NCBI GenBank assembly: GCA_009774375.1
Contig: VSNO01000079.1
Span: forward strand, 1 to 19,762
Origin: Lachnospiraceae bacterium
Lineage (GTDB): Bacteria > Bacillota > Clostridia > Lachnospirales > Lachnospiraceae
DNA: 19,762 nt
Direction of reading: 5' to 3'
Positions 5,974 to 14,094 of the stretch are shown here, piece by piece. The notes below the pieces were generated by a model. The model was not told the origin of the DNA. It made no database searches and saw only the letters and a program-made list of their open reading frames with translations. Every line of letters starts with the position of its first letter. Within the stretch, counting starts at the first letter, position 1. A program made the position numbers and the translations under genes.

Positions 5974-7042
5974 TCATCTGTTTCCCGACAACACAATACA
6001 CGCAAACGACGGCAGCTCTATTTTACCCGTCATCTTTTCCCCAGTCTCCACATTCTCATAGCCTGCCAGCAGCTCCACAACTGCCGGTTGCCTGTTAAAG
6101 TTTTGCAAAAACCAAATGCGCCCCGTCTGTTCGCCGTCCTCTGCGGTTCTGCTCCGCTCGTTTACTGTGACGCCCTCCGTCAATCTGACCTGCAGGCCGC
6201 AGCCTAATCCTCTCTCTTTCAAGATTTCCCCATAAAGCGCTCTTAAAAATCCAGGCTCGTTCAAAGACGCGATATAATAAGCCTCCCCGTCCCCAAAACC
6301 ATTTTTTGTGAGCGCCGGATAGCCTTTGTAAAAATCATTCTGGTACTCGGCGAGTACTTTTGCCCCTTTCGCATGAACCAGACCGCACAATCCTGTAATC
6401 CGGTAATCGGCGCCCTGATACCGAACACTGTTATCGCAGTATCCCGCCGGAACGTCAATCTCCTCCGTCCTGATCCCGAGAACGTCCTCCAGCGGGTGCG
6501 CCCCTGTGTACGTCAGGTCGGAATCGTCCACCTCGCCGCTCCAGCAGGTCGTGACATAGCATCCGCCCTGTTTTACAAACGCCCGGACTTTTTCGGCGTA
6601 GCCCTTTTTGTACATATAGTTTAGCGGCGCGATCACCACGCTGTAATCGTCCAGTTCGCCCTCCATGTCCACCATGTCCACGTCAACGCCCAGCTCCCAC
6701 AATGGTCTGAAAAAGTCCAGAAATGTCTCCCGATAGTCCAGCCGGTTGTCCACCGCGCAGGCATCGTTCACCGCCACCAGTTTTCCCAGTCAAATACCAT
6801 GGTAATCCGGGGATGGCTGCATGTGCCGATCACTTTCGGGGCGATTGTTTCCAGACGTTCGCCGAGCCGTGCCACCTCGCGGAATACCCTGGTGTCCGCA
6901 CAGTTTCGGTGGTCGATCACCGCACCGTGTTCATCAGCTGCAGGTCTTCCTCCAGAATGTCCGGCCTGTCAAGCCACTGGTCCGGATTGTAGTCCCCGCC
7001 GTGTATGATGCCGCCAAAGTCTCCCATTCTTTTTCGTTCCAT
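5974..7042 (-). pseudogene. GH42 beta-galactosidase, broken by a large internal deletion and a frameshift
   Basis: The gene begins with a good AGGAGG site and MERKRMGDFGGIIHGGDYNP then QWLDRPDILEEDLQLMN, the GH42 N-terminus. Near 6917-6928 it jumps to a later part of the family (DTRVFREVARLGERLE, then MVFDWENWW), losing some 300 residues including both catalytic glutamates. A single-base loss near 6775 then shifts the frame (TGG TGG CGG TGA where TGG TGG GCG GTG is expected). The remaining 267 codons are the trimerisation (beta-galactosidase-trim) and C-terminal domains (AVNDACAVDNRLDYRETFLD to PSFACIVLSGNR). Intact members of about 680-690 residues hydrolyse galactosides. No activity is possible. 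Confidence 0.85.
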
Positions 7043-7116
7043 GATATATATCCTCCTCATATTGATTCATGCCTGATCCCAAGGTGCTACCATTGATCTT
7101 TGGTCTGCGGTGAACA

Positions 7117-8682
7117 TTACACCACTGCCTCGACAATCGTTTTACTGCCCATCTGCACTTCCCTGACTCCAGCCACTTTGTTTTTATTAAAGCTAAAGCT
7201 GAGCAAATACCCTATATCCTTTCCGTACGCATCCAGATAATCCGCCAACTGCTGCTCGCCCTGCTGATTATATTCCTGTCCACGCCATATTTTCAATTCG
7301 ACGATGTACTGTTCCCCACAATAATCGACGATAATGTCTGTACGTTTATCATCCCTGGTCTGTGCCTCCACATAATAATTTCCTGTACCGTTAATGATCG
7401 GGCGAAGATAGAGCAGGAAATGCTTTCTCCCATATTCCTCTTTAAATTTGTCACTGCTATTGCCATACAATTCGTTAAAATGCAAACCGAACTTTTCTAA
7501 TATCAGGCGCATATTTAGTTTTCCATGAAGGACAAACTGATTTTTGTCTGAAACGGACACCTGATATAAGTCACTTTGTTTCATTTCATCTGATGTCAGG
7601 AAATAATTGTACAATCTCGTCTCAAATATTCTGTTCGCAATTGCCACTGAACCGTCAATATTTTTAATATAACCAAACATGTTCGCCAGTGACAATGTAG
7701 AATCATCCAGATTATATGAAATCTTCCTTCCATTGAACAACAGCCGATGCAGCATTCCCCAAAGTTCTTCATACATATCAAGTTTATTGATCAACGATTC
7801 GAACAGGGTGTTTCCTTCCACAGCGAGCTGCCTCTCTGCATCCAGAAATCCCTCCCGCGTCCAGGGCGCTGACGTCTCGTCCATGATCTGACACAGTCTT
7901 GATACCAGAAAAGGATAGCCACACGTATAATCATACAGAAGCCCCGCCATTTCATTGATATCCATGCCTGTATGATGATCATTTTCATACGCTGCAAGCA
8001 TGCCCGCGATGTCCTCCGAAGAAAATTCCATTTTTATTTTATACTGTGCGGCAATATTCCATGGACTGTTTGTGCCATGCTCCCCCTCCGGCCGGATCTT
8101 CCGTTTCAGATTTTTGATGTCATATACTCCTGCAAGAATCACTGACTGAAATGCCGGTTCCGCATCCCTGTTTAAATAATATCCCCTGATCTGTGACAAA
8201 AAGTCGATAAATACCTGATTATTACTCGCACTGTCAGTTTCATCGATCATTAACACAATCGGCTTATCCGATGCACTGCATAGTTCTGAAAGCTTTAAAA
8301 ATAAATCGAGCAATAGAAACAATTCACTGCTATAAGCCTGCTGAAGCAGTTCCGCTAAAATGTCCTGCACCCTTGATGAGTGCTGTTGCCCGGATTTCAT
8401 TTTTTTTACAAACATTTTTGCAAAAGAGCGTGAAAAAATCACTTCATCTTCAAAGCTTTTCTGTCCAAACATCTGAAAATCAAGGCTGACTACATAATAC
8501 TGATTCCTTAAATATTTTTCCAGTGCCTTCAGCAGCGTCGTCTTGCCATACTGCCTCGCGCGATTGATGACAAAATAGTTTTCATCGTCCACCAGCTGTT
8601 TCATCTGTGCAAGACGCCCGCCAAGCTGAACCATATAGTGCCTGTCCGTAAAACATGCCCCTGTTGTATTAAACTTTTTCAT
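7117..8682 (-). CDS. AAA-like ATPase with C-terminal PD-(D/E)XK nuclease domain
   Basis: This 521-residue protein has NRARQYGKTT (40-49) as a variant Walker A and PIVLMIDETD (141-150) as Walker B, with an STAND/AAA-like N-terminal half (AAA-like domain of the PF14516 type). The C-terminus has the nuclease pattern TD449-I-I-V...IVE462-L-K464. The family is common in gut Clostridia and Bacteroidota; its role is unknown, with mobile-element maintenance or defence often suspected. The start at 8682 follows GAGGAGG directly, so the in-frame extension upstream is not used. It stands alone between a dead GH42 gene and the PadR/SEDS operon. It is only distantly related to the protein at 15940. Confidence 0.85.
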   Translation of the reverse strand: MKKFNTTGACFTDRHYMVQLGGRLAQMKQLVDDENYFVINRARQYGKTTLLKALEKYLRNQYYVVSLDFQMFGQKSFEDEVIFSRSFAKMFVKKMKSGQQHSSRVQDILAELLQQAYSSELFLLLDLFLKLSELCSASDKPIVLMIDETDSASNNQVFIDFLSQIRGYYLNRDAEPAFQSVILAGVYDIKNLKRKIRPEGEHGTNSPWNIAAQYKIKMEFSSEDIAGMLAAYENDHHTGMDINEMAGLLYDYTCGYPFLVSRLCQIMDETSAPWTREGFLDAERQLAVEGNTLFESLINKLDMYEELWGMLHRLLFNGRKISYNLDDSTLSLANMFGYIKNIDGSVAIANRIFETRLYNYFLTSDEMKQSDLYQVSVSDKNQFVLHGKLNMRLILEKFGLHFNELYGNSSDKFKEEYGRKHFLLYLRPIINGTGNYYVEAQTRDDKRTDIIVDYCGEQYIVELKIWRGQEYNQQGEQQLADYLDAYGKDIGYLLSFSFNKNKVAGVREVQMGSKTIVEAVV

Positions 8683-8782
8683 ATATGCCTCCTCGCTTCT
8701 GCTGGTTCCGCATGATGCTTTGACATTATTTGCCGCATTTTGAACATATATTAATCTTACCACAAGCCGGGTCGTTTTGAAA

Positions 8783-8826
8783 GCAAAATCGAAGCGCCCC
8801 GGATTAAGGAGGCGCTTCGATTTTGC
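8783..8826 (-). terminator. Hairpin terminator after the HAAS-SEDS gene
   Basis: A perfect 16-bp stem (GCAAAATCGAAGCGCC with GGCGCTTCGATTTTGC) with a 12-nt loop lies 80 nt past the stop codon of the minus-strand SEDS gene. The 3' arm ends in ATTTTGC followed by TTTC on that strand, so termination is likely in either direction. The remaining gene-free bases to 8905 show nothing else. Confidence 0.65.
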
Positions 8827-8905
8827 GGCATGTTTCGTCTGGTTGCCCACATGCAGCCGAGCCGGAACGTATCTTACCTCCCTGCCCACATGTCACTCGC
8901 GAACC

Positions 8906-10228
8906 TCACCGCTTTTCTATTTTCAGATTCACCCGCCATCTCGGCCGGTCAGCATATGTCTCCCTCGTGTAGACCTTCTCATACCGGTGTACGCTGAGCA
9001 GAAAGCCGATTAACACCGCGTACACCAATGCCGCGCTGCCTCCGTAAGTCAGAAACGGAATCATGACTGTCGTGACAGGAAACAGTCCGACGTTGACCAG
9101 AATCCCTTCTATACAGTTCAGGCCGATGACCAGCATGCACCCCATGGATACCAGAAAGCCGAGCTGGTTTTTCTGCCCGCGGACGATCTGCACCGCATAC
9201 AGGACAAACAACGTCATCATAATCGCAAGCAGGATTCCGGCAAGGATCCCATAGACATGCACTGTCATAAGCGGCACGAGACTGTTATCCCTGAAAAATG
9301 GAAAATCCATCCCATCTCCCATTACCGAGCCGCCCTTGCCTGCCAATCTGGCATTTCCCAAAACATCATCAATCACAGTATTTGTGTAATTATAAGTGGT
9401 CCGATATTGACCGCGTTGAAAAAACGCCTTCACGCGCATCATCCGATAACCGCCCTCGCCTGCAATGCATCGCCACAAAAATACCGCTGCAGGCAGGATA
9501 ATGGCTGCGGCTGCAATTCCCGTCAGACGCCTTTTCGCCGTGCCGAACATGCCTTTCTGGATCGCGGCAAACAGCATAACGACCGAGATCAGCAGAATAT
9601 TGAACGAGACAAACAGGGACGATGAGAACGATGTGCATATCACAAATGTAATCCCATCCACCGCGATCGCAACGCCCACCGCCCTGCAACCTCCCATGCG
9701 CAGCTGATACAAAATTCCGGCAAGGACCGGTATGTACAGGTATACCAGCTGAGACATGACCGGCACCCTGCCATTGACCGTCGGCATATAATATCTGCCC
9801 ACAAACAATAAAATTGTCATGACAGGATAAGCTGCCACACTGATCCGGCCGATGATGCTGTAATCGACAAAATACACGACAGCAATGACTGCAAAACCCG
9901 CAAGTATAAACAAACCTTGCCGATATCCCCCTTGTTCCACTCCATAGGCCGGTATCAGGCACACAATTCCCATAATGCTTAGAACAAATGTGGCCAGAAG
10001 CATTCCCCAGTTGACCTGCGGGCGGTGGATTCTGTCCATCATAACGCCGATCTCCACCGGATCCCCCATTTCGCGCACCGCCTTTGCGACCGCCTTGCCG
10101 CGCTCCATACCTGACTGTTCATACGCCTCTGCCTGATCCAGTATATGATCGGACAGCTCGCGCGCCACGCCGTCGCGCGCCCTGGCACAGCGCATCTGCT
10201 CTGTCAAAGTCTTTATAAATTCTTCCAT
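8906..10228 (-). CDS. HAAS (permease-prefix) domain fused to a SEDS-family (FtsW/RodA/SpoVE-like) membrane protein
   Basis: The first ~70 residues (MEEFIKTLTEQMRCARARDG, ELSDHILDQAEAYEQSG, AVREMGDPVEIG) form a helical HAAS/permease-prefix domain, normally found on membrane proteins encoded beside a PadR regulator. Residues 73-415 carry about ten transmembrane segments and the SEDS hallmark FPVTTVMIPFLTYGGSA (383-399). SEDS proteins polymerise glycan strands from lipid II. The usual HTD catalytic motif appears replaced by F-R-D-N. With no division or elongation genes nearby it is more likely a specialised copy than the core FtsW or RodA. The GGAGAG site at the start is good. It is the second gene of the PadR operon. 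Confidence 0.85.
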   Translation of the reverse strand: MEEFIKTLTEQMRCARARDGVARELSDHILDQAEAYEQSGMERGKAVAKAVREMGDPVEIGVMMDRIHRPQVNWGMLLATFVLSIMGIVCLIPAYGVEQGGYRQGLFILAGFAVIAVVYFVDYSIIGRISVAAYPVMTILLFVGRYYMPTVNGRVPVMSQLVYLYIPVLAGILYQLRMGGCRAVGVAIAVDGITFVICTSFSSSLFVSFNILLISVVMLFAAIQKGMFGTAKRRLTGIAAAAIILPAAVFLWRCIAGEGGYRMMRVKAFFQRGQYRTTYNYTNTVIDDVLGNARLAGKGGSVMGDGMDFPFFRDNSLVPLMTVHVYGILAGILLAIMMTLFVLYAVQIVRGQKNQLGFLVSMGCMLVIGLNCIEGILVNVGLFPVTTVMIPFLTYGGSAALVYAVLIGFLLSVHRYEKVYTRETYADRPRWRVNLKIEKR

Positions 10229-10276
10229 TTTGATCTCTCCTTAACTTGCATCTGCCCGCCTGGGCGGACAAAATTT

Positions 10277-10606
10277 TCACGCCATGCCGAGCACGTTCAC
10301 AACGGCCGTCTGATACTCCTGCCACTCTTCTTTCTTTGATCTGAGATATTTTTTGCCGCCCTTTGTGATGCTGTAATATTTGCGTATCTTTCCGTTGACT
10401 TCGCTCTCATACGAGGTCAGGAAGTTTTTCTCCTCGAGAGAGTGCAGCAGCGGGTAGAGCGTTCCTGCCTTTAGCGTGAATACATTGTTCGACTTCGCCT
10501 CGAGCGTCTCGATCATCTCGTAACCGTACATGTCCTTGTCCTCCAGCAGACGCAGGATCAGCATGGTAGTGCTTCCCGAAATCAGTGATTTGTCAATTGC
10601 CATCAT
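10277..10606 (-). CDS. PadR-family transcriptional regulator
   Basis: A 109-residue winged-helix protein: SLISGSTTMLILRLLEDKDM, YGYEMIETLEAKSNN, FTLKAGTLYPLLHSLEEKNF and GKIRKYYSITKGGKKYLRSK are the standard PadR signature. It lacks the long C-terminal dimerisation helix of larger PadR types, so it belongs to the short subfamily. AAAGGA lies 8 nt upstream of the first ATG; a second ATG follows at once. It lies 48 nt upstream of the HAAS-SEDS gene and probably co-transcribes with it. The palindrome over its promoter points to autorepression, typically lifted by cell-envelope stress or small hydrophobic compounds in this family. Confidence 0.92.
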   Translation of the reverse strand: MMAIDKSLISGSTTMLILRLLEDKDMYGYEMIETLEAKSNNVFTLKAGTLYPLLHSLEEKNFLTSYESEVNGKIRKYYSITKGGKKYLRSKKEEWQEYQTAVVNVLGMA

Positions 10607-10664
10607 GAACCGTTCCTTTCATAATTTTATAGTTTGTTTTATAATGTTACATTTCTGTAAAATA

Positions 10665-10718
10665 ATATATAGATTATCGATATATACTCATTATATATCG
10701 ATAATCTATATATGTCAA
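10665..10718 (-). promoter_or_regulatory. padR promoter with a perfect 22-bp inverted repeat operator
   Basis: The promoter is full consensus: TTGACA (10713-10718), 17-bp spacer, TATAAT (10690-10695). A perfect inverted repeat with 22-nt arms (10665-10686 and 10692-10713, 5-nt centre) spans from the edge of the -35 to beyond the start site. Each arm contains its own smaller TATCGATA palindrome, so two dimers could bind. Such a strong promoter under such a wide operator implies tight repression and high output when released. The mRNA leader would be about 75 nt. Confidence 0.85.
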
Positions 10719-10757
10719 GTTTTTAAATTTTTGCCCACGAAAATTCTATTGTAACTG

Positions 10758-11252
10758 GTCAAGCAGGCATACCCCTTGCGAGATATGCCCCTCACAGAAC
10801 CCGGCGTGCGGCTTTCCCGCACCAGACTCTTTACAAAACGAATTGTTCAACAACTATTCTGCGTACACACTTACATAGATTCCTGGTGTCACTAATGGAT
10901 ATTCCTTTAGCATATCATTGAATCCGTCCCAGTTGTAGCTCTTCTTCTGACTTCTTCGATTCAGCCTTTTAAACAGGCTTTTCATCATCTGATTATAGCA
11001 TGACTGGCGTTCCAACACCGCAGTACTGTGTGAAATCTCACCATAACGATAAACACACATGCTGCCTTCCGCATAGTAAACGACGCCGACGCACTGAACC
11101 TGTGATTTCGGTGCTAAATTCGCCCTGTAGCCCTACTACCTAACTTCCTACGCTTAGCCCAATACAGACCCAAGATTTGCTACTGGTGATGTGGTTAGCA
11201 TCTTACCAGATGGGGTTTCCACCCATTAAACATTGCGCCCTTCTGGGCGCAT
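10758..11252 (-). mobile_element. Internally deleted group II intron
   Basis: On the minus strand the 5' end reads TGCGCCCAGAAGGGCGC and continues into domain I-like sequence down to about 11060. The expected first base of the GTGCG boundary is A here. After a deletion of most of the reverse transcriptase, the end of that gene remains, followed by a domain V-like hairpin at 10829-10797 (GAGTCTGG ... GAAA ... CCGGGTTC, 33 nt) and a domain VI-like stem ending in GCTTGAC at 10758. An intact intron would be about 2-2.5 kb. It cannot encode its own maturase. Self-splicing in trans is conceivable but unlikely, with AGT in place of the usual AGC triad in domain V. Confidence 0.75.
10854..10988 (-). 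pseudogene. C-terminal fragment of group II intron reverse transcriptase/maturase
   Basis: The last ~44 codons read MMKSLFKRLNRRSQKKSYNW and end KEYPLVTPGIYVSVYAE. LNRRSQ-K-K-S-Y-x-W followed by a proline-rich tail is the conserved end of LtrA-type intron proteins (part of the DNA-binding/endonuclease tail region). The reverse transcriptase and maturase domains are gone. The frame is open upstream to 11060, but that part resembles no known intron protein sequence. Confidence 0.75.
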
Positions 11253-11383
11253 TTACTGTTCGCTTCGTTCCAGTAACAGGTAAAAATCCATGCAAATGGA
11301 TTTTTACTCGCAACATGTACGTTTTCTTACGTGGCTTGTAAGCTATAATTAGTAGTAAATGCTAAGTCCTGTCTGAACAGTAA
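11253..11383. repeat. Dispersed palindromic repeat, copy 2 (131 bp), abutting the intron
   Basis: Bounded by TTACTGTTC (11253-11261) and GAACAGTAA (11375-11383), with the same internal blocks and order as copy 1 at 4582-4713. The inner hairpin is shorter (TGCAAATGGA, missing the AATTTGCTTCGC stretch) and the middle hairpin has drifted. The intron's 5' end lies exactly at its left edge. Between 11384 and 11578 no gene is recognised; only the ribosome binding site of the XRE gene is evident. Confidence 0.8.
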
Positions 11384-11578
11384 CCGATATCCATATATGA
11401 AATGAGACTGCCAGGCACCGTTCCATACTGCAGACGGGGCAGACATGCTCCAATCCACTCAACCGGCGGTTGTATTCCCACACTCAACCGACAGTTCGTG
11501 TACTTTTCCATCGTTTTCGTATAAGATTCTCCTATAGAGAGACTCCAAAAGCCTATAACCATATTGAGGAGGTAAGAA

Positions 11579-12391
11579 ATGAATCAAAAAAAAATCGGTC
11601 AATTTATCGCACAATGCCGCAAGAAGAAAAACCTGACACAGGCACAGCTTGCGGAACAGCTCAACATTACAGACCGCGCAGTCTCGAAATGGGAGACCGG
11701 AAACAGCATGCCCGACTCTTCGATCATGCTCGAACTCTGTGAGATCCTGGGGATCACGGTCAATGAACTTTTAAGCGGAGAGGAGATCCATATGGAAAAT
11801 TATGAAACCCGGGCAGATGAGAATCTGCTCGCACTGAAACAGCAGGACGAAAACAATCTCAGCAAAAATGTAGTCATCTCCATCATTTACTCGATGACGC
11901 TGATCGTGGGGATCATGGTCTGCATCATCTGTGACATAGCACTCTCAGGCGGACTGACCTGGTCCCTGATCCCGTTGACCTCCATCATCTTTGCATGGGT
12001 CATCTCGTTTCCGGTCATAATAATGGGAAAACGCGGAATTGCCGTCAGCCTCATCTCTCTGAGCCTGTTTATCCTTCCATATCTGTATGTGCTGAGCCGT
12101 CTGATCCGAGTGACCTCGGTCTTTACCATCGGCGCAGCCATGGCAGTGATCACAATGCTCTATGTCTGGCTGGTGTTCGGACTGTTCAGACGGTATTCCA
12201 ACCGAGCCCTGGCCGTCTGGGGCACTGCTGTCCTGCTGCTGATCCCACTGCAGTTTCTGATCAATGCAGTATTGTCAAAAATGATATCCGAACCGCTCAT
12301 GGATATCTGGGACGTACTGACCACTTTTATCCTGCTGATCGTGGCATTCACCATCTTCATCTGCGACTATGTCCGCAGGAAGAGAGCGTAG
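11579..12391 (+). CDS. XRE-family helix-turn-helix protein with C-terminal membrane segments
   Basis: Residues 5-60 form a classic HTH_3 domain (IGQFIAQCRKKKNLTQAQLA, NITDRAVSKWETGNSMPDSS, ITVNELLSGE). After a polar linker come six transmembrane segments (about 95-265, e.g. SIIYSMTLIVGIMVCIICDI, WVISFPVIIMG, LAVWGTAVLLLIPLQF) and a basic end VRRKRA. Membrane-tethered XRE regulators of this build are common in Lachnospiraceae, and they probably sense envelope or signal molecules. The start has GAGGAGG at good spacing. It stands alone, convergent with the ABC operon 22 nt downstream; its target genes are not shown by the sequence. Confidence 0.88.
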   Translation: MNQKKIGQFIAQCRKKKNLTQAQLAEQLNITDRAVSKWETGNSMPDSSIMLELCEILGITVNELLSGEEIHMENYETRADENLLALKQQDENNLSKNVVISIIYSMTLIVGIMVCIICDIALSGGLTWSLIPLTSIIFAWVISFPVIIMGKRGIAVSLISLSLFILPYLYVLSRLIRVTSVFTIGAAMAVITMLYVWLVFGLFRRYSNRALAVWGTAVLLLIPLQFLINAVLSKMISEPLMDIWDVLTTFILLIVAFTIFICDYVRRKRA

Positions 12392-12413
12392 ATCTTTCGC
12401 CTAAAATCAAAAC

Positions 12414-12911
12414 TCAGCGCCTGCTCCACAAAAGTGTCCCCCCAACCAGCGCCACGGGCAGTACCAGACACCCAAGAAACGGCATCAGCAGATTCCCCGC
12501 CGCGACCGTATCCAAAAACGCCCACGCAAACACCACCTGGCAGGCCGCAGAAATGCCTGCCAGCCCCAGCCCCAGCCTCAACAGTTTTCGCAGTATATAC
12601 AGCACAAACTGTCCGTAGGAGACTGGCAGATAACACAGAATCTCATATACACGCCTGTTTCTGCCATCTTCCCGCAGGTCGCGGTACTGCATCATGTACA
12701 TTTCCATTCCCGTCACTTCCAGCAGGGATACATGCCCCATCATCATGCGGTTTCCCTCCCACACCTGGTATGGCACGACCGACAGCAGCGCTGCGATCGC
12801 AAGCACGATCCCCGCCGCGATCCCGAATCCATAGTAATCCAGTCCCAACAATCGCTCCCGCTGAAAAAATTCATCTAACAACTTCTGCTGCTTTTTATCG
12901 ATGACCTTCAC
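12414..12911 (-). CDS. Small ABC transporter membrane subunit (operon gene 5)
   Basis: A 165-residue protein starting at GTG 12911, with GGAGGG six bases upstream. It has about four transmembrane segments (YGFGIAAGIVLAIAALLSVV, a central MMMGHVSLLEVTGMEMYMMQ stretch, LCYLPVSYGQFVLYILRKLL, and the C-terminal LLMPFLGCLVLPVALVGGTL). It overlaps the end of the upstream ATPase gene by 17 nt, so coupling is tight and it is the likely partner of that ATPase. It matches no named permease family that I can identify; function as an exporter channel is inferred from context. Confidence 0.65.
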   Translation of the reverse strand: MKVIDKKQQKLLDEFFQRERLLGLDYYGFGIAAGIVLAIAALLSVVPYQVWEGNRMMMGHVSLLEVTGMEMYMMQYRDLREDGRNRRVYEILCYLPVSYGQFVLYILRKLLRLGLGLAGISAACQVVFAWAFLDTVAAGNLLMPFLGCLVLPVALVGGTLLWSRR

Positions 12912-13635
12912 CGCACGCCCTCCCTTTCCTCAGATCCGGAATGATATCCAGGCTTTCCCCAAACCGCACCAGACTGCCGTTTACCATCACGCCCACGTAA
13001 TCCGTCCTCGTCTCTATTTCCTCGGTTATATGGCTGGTCATGAGGACGCAGGCGCGCCCGTCCCTGATGATCTGCTGCAGGAGCCGGAAGAAGTCAACGC
13101 GGAACACCGGATCCATTCCCGCTGTTACCTCGTCGAGCAGATACAGACAAGGTTCGTGTGCCATGGCAAACGCCAACTGAAATTTCAGCCGCTCGCCCCT
13201 CGACATCGTTTTATAGACCTTCCGGGCAGACAGATTCATGGCTGCCATAGCGTCCGTAAAGATTTCCTCGTGAAAATTTTCATAAAAAGCGCCGAGGAGC
13301 CCGGCATTCTGTCCGGCAGTGCAGTTTTCAAAAAAGCGCCTGTCCCCGGACACATATCCGATCCTGTTCAGGATCTGCGCATGATCTTTTCGTATATCTG
13401 TTCCTTCTATATAAATGTGCCCTTTATATGGGATCGTGTCTTTCAGAATATAATGCATCAGCGTTGTCTTTCCAGCCCCGTTCTCACCGATCAGCCCATA
13501 GATGTAACCCGCTTTCAGTTGAAGATTGATGTCGCGCAGGACAAACCTTTTGTTTGCCGCACCCGCCTGATCCCATAACAGACTTCTCCGCTGTATGCCT
13601 GTGACATGTTTCAATAACAAGATTGTTTTTTCCAT
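12895..13635 (-). CDS. ABC transporter ATPase (operon gene 4)
   Basis: A 246-residue ATP-binding subunit: Walker A GENGAGKTT (50-58), a variant signature MSRGERLKFQLAFA in place of LSGGQ, Walker B LYLLDEVTAGMD, and the switch histidine in MTSHITEEIE. It fits the YtrB/EcsA-like group of exporter ATPases usually linked to GntR regulators. The ATG has AGAGG seven to eight bases upstream. It lies 24 nt after the GntR gene and overlaps the following permease gene. Confidence 0.92.
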   Translation of the reverse strand: MEKTILLLKHVTGIQRRSLLWDQAGAANKRFVLRDINLQLKAGYIYGLIGENGAGKTTLMHYILKDTIPYKGHIYIEGTDIRKDHAQILNRIGYVSGDRRFFENCTAGQNAGLLGAFYENFHEEIFTDAMAAMNLSARKVYKTMSRGERLKFQLAFAMAHEPCLYLLDEVTAGMDPVFRVDFFRLLQQIIRDGRACVLMTSHITEEIETRTDYVGVMVNGSLVRFGESLDIIPDLRKGRACGEGHR

Positions 13636-13659
13636 AAAATCCTCTTGATCTATTTGATT

Positions 13660-14031
13660 TTATTCCCCGTACAGTGCCTCGACCATCTCGACCAGTTCCC
13701 CGCACTTTAGTCCTGCCTGCTTTGCCTCGCCGATGATCTCGCCAAGACGCCGCTCGAGCATCATCAACTGCTTCTCCCGAAGGTAGTCCGTATTGTATTC
13801 GCAGACGTAAAAGCCTTTGCCCGCAACAGAGCGGATCAGCCCTTCTTTCTCCAGCTCCTCGTATGCGCGCTTTGTCGTGATCACGCTGACGCCAAGCTCT
13901 GCCGCCAGGGAGCGGATCGAAGGCAGTGCCTCCCCCGCCCCGAGCTCTCCTGTCACGATCGCATTCTTTAACTGGTTGACGATCTGCTCGTAGATCGCCA
14001 TCGTTCCCTGTGGAAGTATCGTTATGTTCAT
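13660..14031 (-). CDS. GntR-family regulator, YtrA subfamily
   Basis: A 123-residue protein with an N-terminal winged helix (MAIYEQIVNQLKNAIVTGEL, LPSIRSLAAELGVSVITTKR, AYEELEKEGLIRSVAGKGFY) and a short C-terminal dimerisation tail of about 45 residues, the hallmark of the YtrA type, which controls ABC transporter operons. The ATG at 14031 is preferred over an in-frame TTG at 14055. It is third in the five-gene operon, between the two ATPase/permease pairs. The palindrome at 15798-15832 ahead of the first gene is its likely operator. Confidence 0.9.
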   Translation of the reverse strand: MNITILPQGTMAIYEQIVNQLKNAIVTGELGAGEALPSIRSLAAELGVSVITTKRAYEELEKEGLIRSVAGKGFYVCEYNTDYLREKQLMMLERRLGEIIGEAKQAGLKCGELVEMVEALYGE

Positions 14032-14094
14032 TTCGTCTGACACCTTTCTGAACAATTGCTTAGCGGCTCATTTCCTCTGCACGGGGCTGTACGA

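Noticed and set aside
11362..11562. Minus-strand 66-codon frame between repeat copy 2 and the XRE gene
   Set aside because: It begins inside the XRE upstream region and ends within the repeat, lacks a ribosome binding site and resembles no family.
11995..12618. A 207-codon plus-strand frame
   Set aside because: It overlaps the XRE protein gene in another frame and then runs antisense into the permease gene; both real genes have clear motifs and starts.
12434..12904. A 156-codon plus-strand frame rich in proline
   Set aside because: Shadow of the permease gene on the other strand; the proline/serine composition is typical of an antisense frame.
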